Assembly: GCA_964512045.1 (NCBI GenBank)
Contig: CAZEJK010000221.1
Span: forward strand, 1 to 8,444
Length of the DNA stretch: 8,444 bases
Source: CAZEJK01 sp964512045
GTDB lineage: Bacteria > Acidobacteriota > Thermoanaerobaculia > Thermoanaerobaculales > Sulfomarinibacteraceae
Direction: 5' to 3'
This document shows positions 7,847-8,444 of the stretch, in pieces. Under the pieces are notes generated by a model. That model was not told the DNA's origin, did not search any database, and saw only the letters and a list, made by a program, of their open reading frames with translations. Made by a program: the position numbers and the translations under genes. How positions within the stretch are numbered: the first letter of the stretch is position 1; the number at the start of each line of letters is the position of its first letter.

Positions 7847-8224
7847 TCACTTGCGGGACGCGCTCGCGATGATGGCGGCAGATGTCGATCGGCGGGGTCG
7901 GTGTGAGCCTGGGAGACGGAATCGAGGCTGTTGGAGCCGACCGGACAGGAACGCCGCCACAACCTCCTCGACGTTGCCCCGTACATCGGAGTGAACTGTG
8001 ATCCCCGAGGCTCGGCATGCACGTTCCAGCAGCGTGGAGATGGCGCCGCAGATCAGGACGTCGATCTCCAGTTGAAGGAGTACTCGCGTCCGGTCCATGT
8101 GCGCGATCGAGATCGTGGTGCGGCCGGTGACGATGGTGTCCTCCACCTCGGTCAGACAGAGCTGTCTGGCCACATCCCAGACGGGCGATACCCGATCCAT
8201 CCAAACTGGCACTGCGATCCGCAT
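7847..8224 (-). CDS. NifX/NafY-like dinitrogenase iron-molybdenum cofactor-binding family protein
   Basis: This is a small single-domain cytoplasmic protein of 125 residues. The start MRIAVPVWMDRVSPVWDVAR, the central DVLICGAIS (55-63) and the late GNVEEVVAAFLSGRL followed by PRFRLPG (83-106) match the pattern of the NifX/NafY/NifB C-terminal family (Pfam Dinitrogenase iron-molybdenum cofactor type). Family members bind or carry Mo-Fe-S or related metal-sulfur clusters. Many stand-alone members in anaerobes have no proven role. The ATG at 8224 was chosen because AGGA lies seven bases upstream and the family's first beta strand begins there. A GTG seven codons earlier is a weaker alternative. 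Many relatives have Cys right after the final PG, but this protein has Ser107, followed by a basic tail of about 18 residues. Cys23, Cys59 and Cys70 remain. No nif structural genes are visible, so a nitrogenase role is not implied. Confidence 0.82.
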   Translation of the reverse strand: MRIAVPVWMDRVSPVWDVARQLCLTEVEDTIVTGRTTISIAHMDRTRVLLQLEIDVLICGAISTLLERACRASGITVHSDVRGNVEEVVAAFLSGRLQQPRFRLPGSHRPRRSTSAAIIASASRK

Positions 8225-8308
8225 GCAGCGATCCTGACCGAGCACCGCGAGGTGGCCGTGCTCCAGTCGCGCGATGGGCAGGAACCTCGGGTGCTCGATC
8301 CCGGATCA

Positions 8309-8324
8309 AGCAATCGATATGCCA
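8309..8324 (-). promoter_or_regulatory. Sigma-54 (-24/-12) promoter of the NifX-like gene
   Basis: On the minus strand the site reads TGGCATATCGATTGCT. The established sigma-54 consensus is TGGCAC-G-N4-TTGC(A/T). Here TGGCA and TTGCT match exactly and the GG-to-GC spacing is exactly right; only the C and G after TGGCA differ. Transcription would start near 8298, giving a leader of about 74 bases to the ATG at 8224. Sigma-54 promoters need an activator ATPase bound upstream, and none is encoded in the window. A precedent is the ORP complex genes of Desulfovibrio vulgaris, which include members of this cofactor-binding family and are sigma-54 controlled. Confidence 0.6.
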
Positions 8325-8444
8325 TTGGATGCCGTTGGCAGCTCAGAGCTCCGGATCGTCGCAAGTTCGAGGCAAAGCTCGGAGTGAAGAGTTCAGCCAG
8401 CTATAACGAAGAAGTGGGATGCCTCAGAATGATGGGGGTCGAAG
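8325..8444. other. Upstream region of the NifX-like gene at the window edge
   Basis: No gene is supportable here. The stretch is less GC-rich than the coding parts. It holds an 11-base dyad AGCTCAGAGCT (8340-8350) and a related copy of its core, AGCTCGGAG at 8376-8384, which lie about 47 and 80 bases upstream of the predicted start of transcription. These could be activator contacts but are short. A possible rightward ATG at 8429 is followed by only five codons before the window ends and has no good ribosome site. Confidence 0.4.

Noticed and set aside
7773..7994. Small rightward open frame after permease 2
   Set aside because: It lies mostly antisense to the NifX-like gene, has no good ribosome site and no recognisable protein content.
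8225..8245. GTG start seven codons upstream for the NifX-like gene
   Set aside because: The ATG at 8224 has AGGA at the right distance and begins exactly at the family's first beta strand, so the extension is less likely.
1..8444. CRISPR arrays, tRNA or rRNA genes, insertion sequences, att sites
   Set aside because: No regularly spaced repeats, cloverleaf-like segments, transposase motifs or flanking terminal repeats were seen on either strand.

Overview
This is a GC-rich window (about two thirds G+C by eye) with dense bacterial genes and strong G/C preference at third codon positions. The main content is a tripartite-type RND export operon. The adaptor has a lipoprotein-like signal and the permeases have large periplasmic domains, so the host should have two membranes. 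A small gene of the NifX/NafY-like iron-molybdenum cofactor-binding family behind a sigma-54-type promoter suggests a metabolically versatile or anaerobic proteobacterium, or a related GC-rich didermic phylum. The sequence does not fix the taxon.

Layout. Bases 1-327 are non-coding as far as I can see. They hold a long GC-rich stem-loop (31-97), a second weaker fold (about 104-142) and a perfect 14-bp palindrome (253-266) 61 bases before the first gene. Then three genes run rightward with no gaps: a periplasmic adaptor (328-1518), RND permease 1 (1518-4658) and RND permease 2 (4655-7741). The stop/start overlaps are 1 and 4 bases, so this is one translationally coupled operon. A 105-base convergent spacer with a small hairpin follows. 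Next is a leftward gene for a NifX-like protein (8224 down to 7847). Its upstream region contains a correctly spaced -24/-12 element (8309-8324, minus strand). The right edge shows no supportable gene.

How the parts work together. The adaptor would bridge a permease trimer to an outer-membrane channel, and proton-driven permeases would push substrates from the periplasm or inner membrane to the outside. No TolC-type channel gene lies between the adaptor and the end of the operon, so the channel must be encoded elsewhere or just upstream. The two permeases are clearly different proteins, which resembles the MdtB/MdtC arrangement and suggests a heteromeric pump. Both carry Asn where AcrB has the second TM4 aspartate and the TM10 lysine of its proton relay. 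The NifX-like gene is convergent, so it is probably a separate transcription unit unrelated to the pump.

I did not find a clearly new system. The points most worth a second look are the sigma-54 element before the NifX-like gene, the altered proton-relay residues in both permeases, and the structured and palindromic leader of the pump operon.
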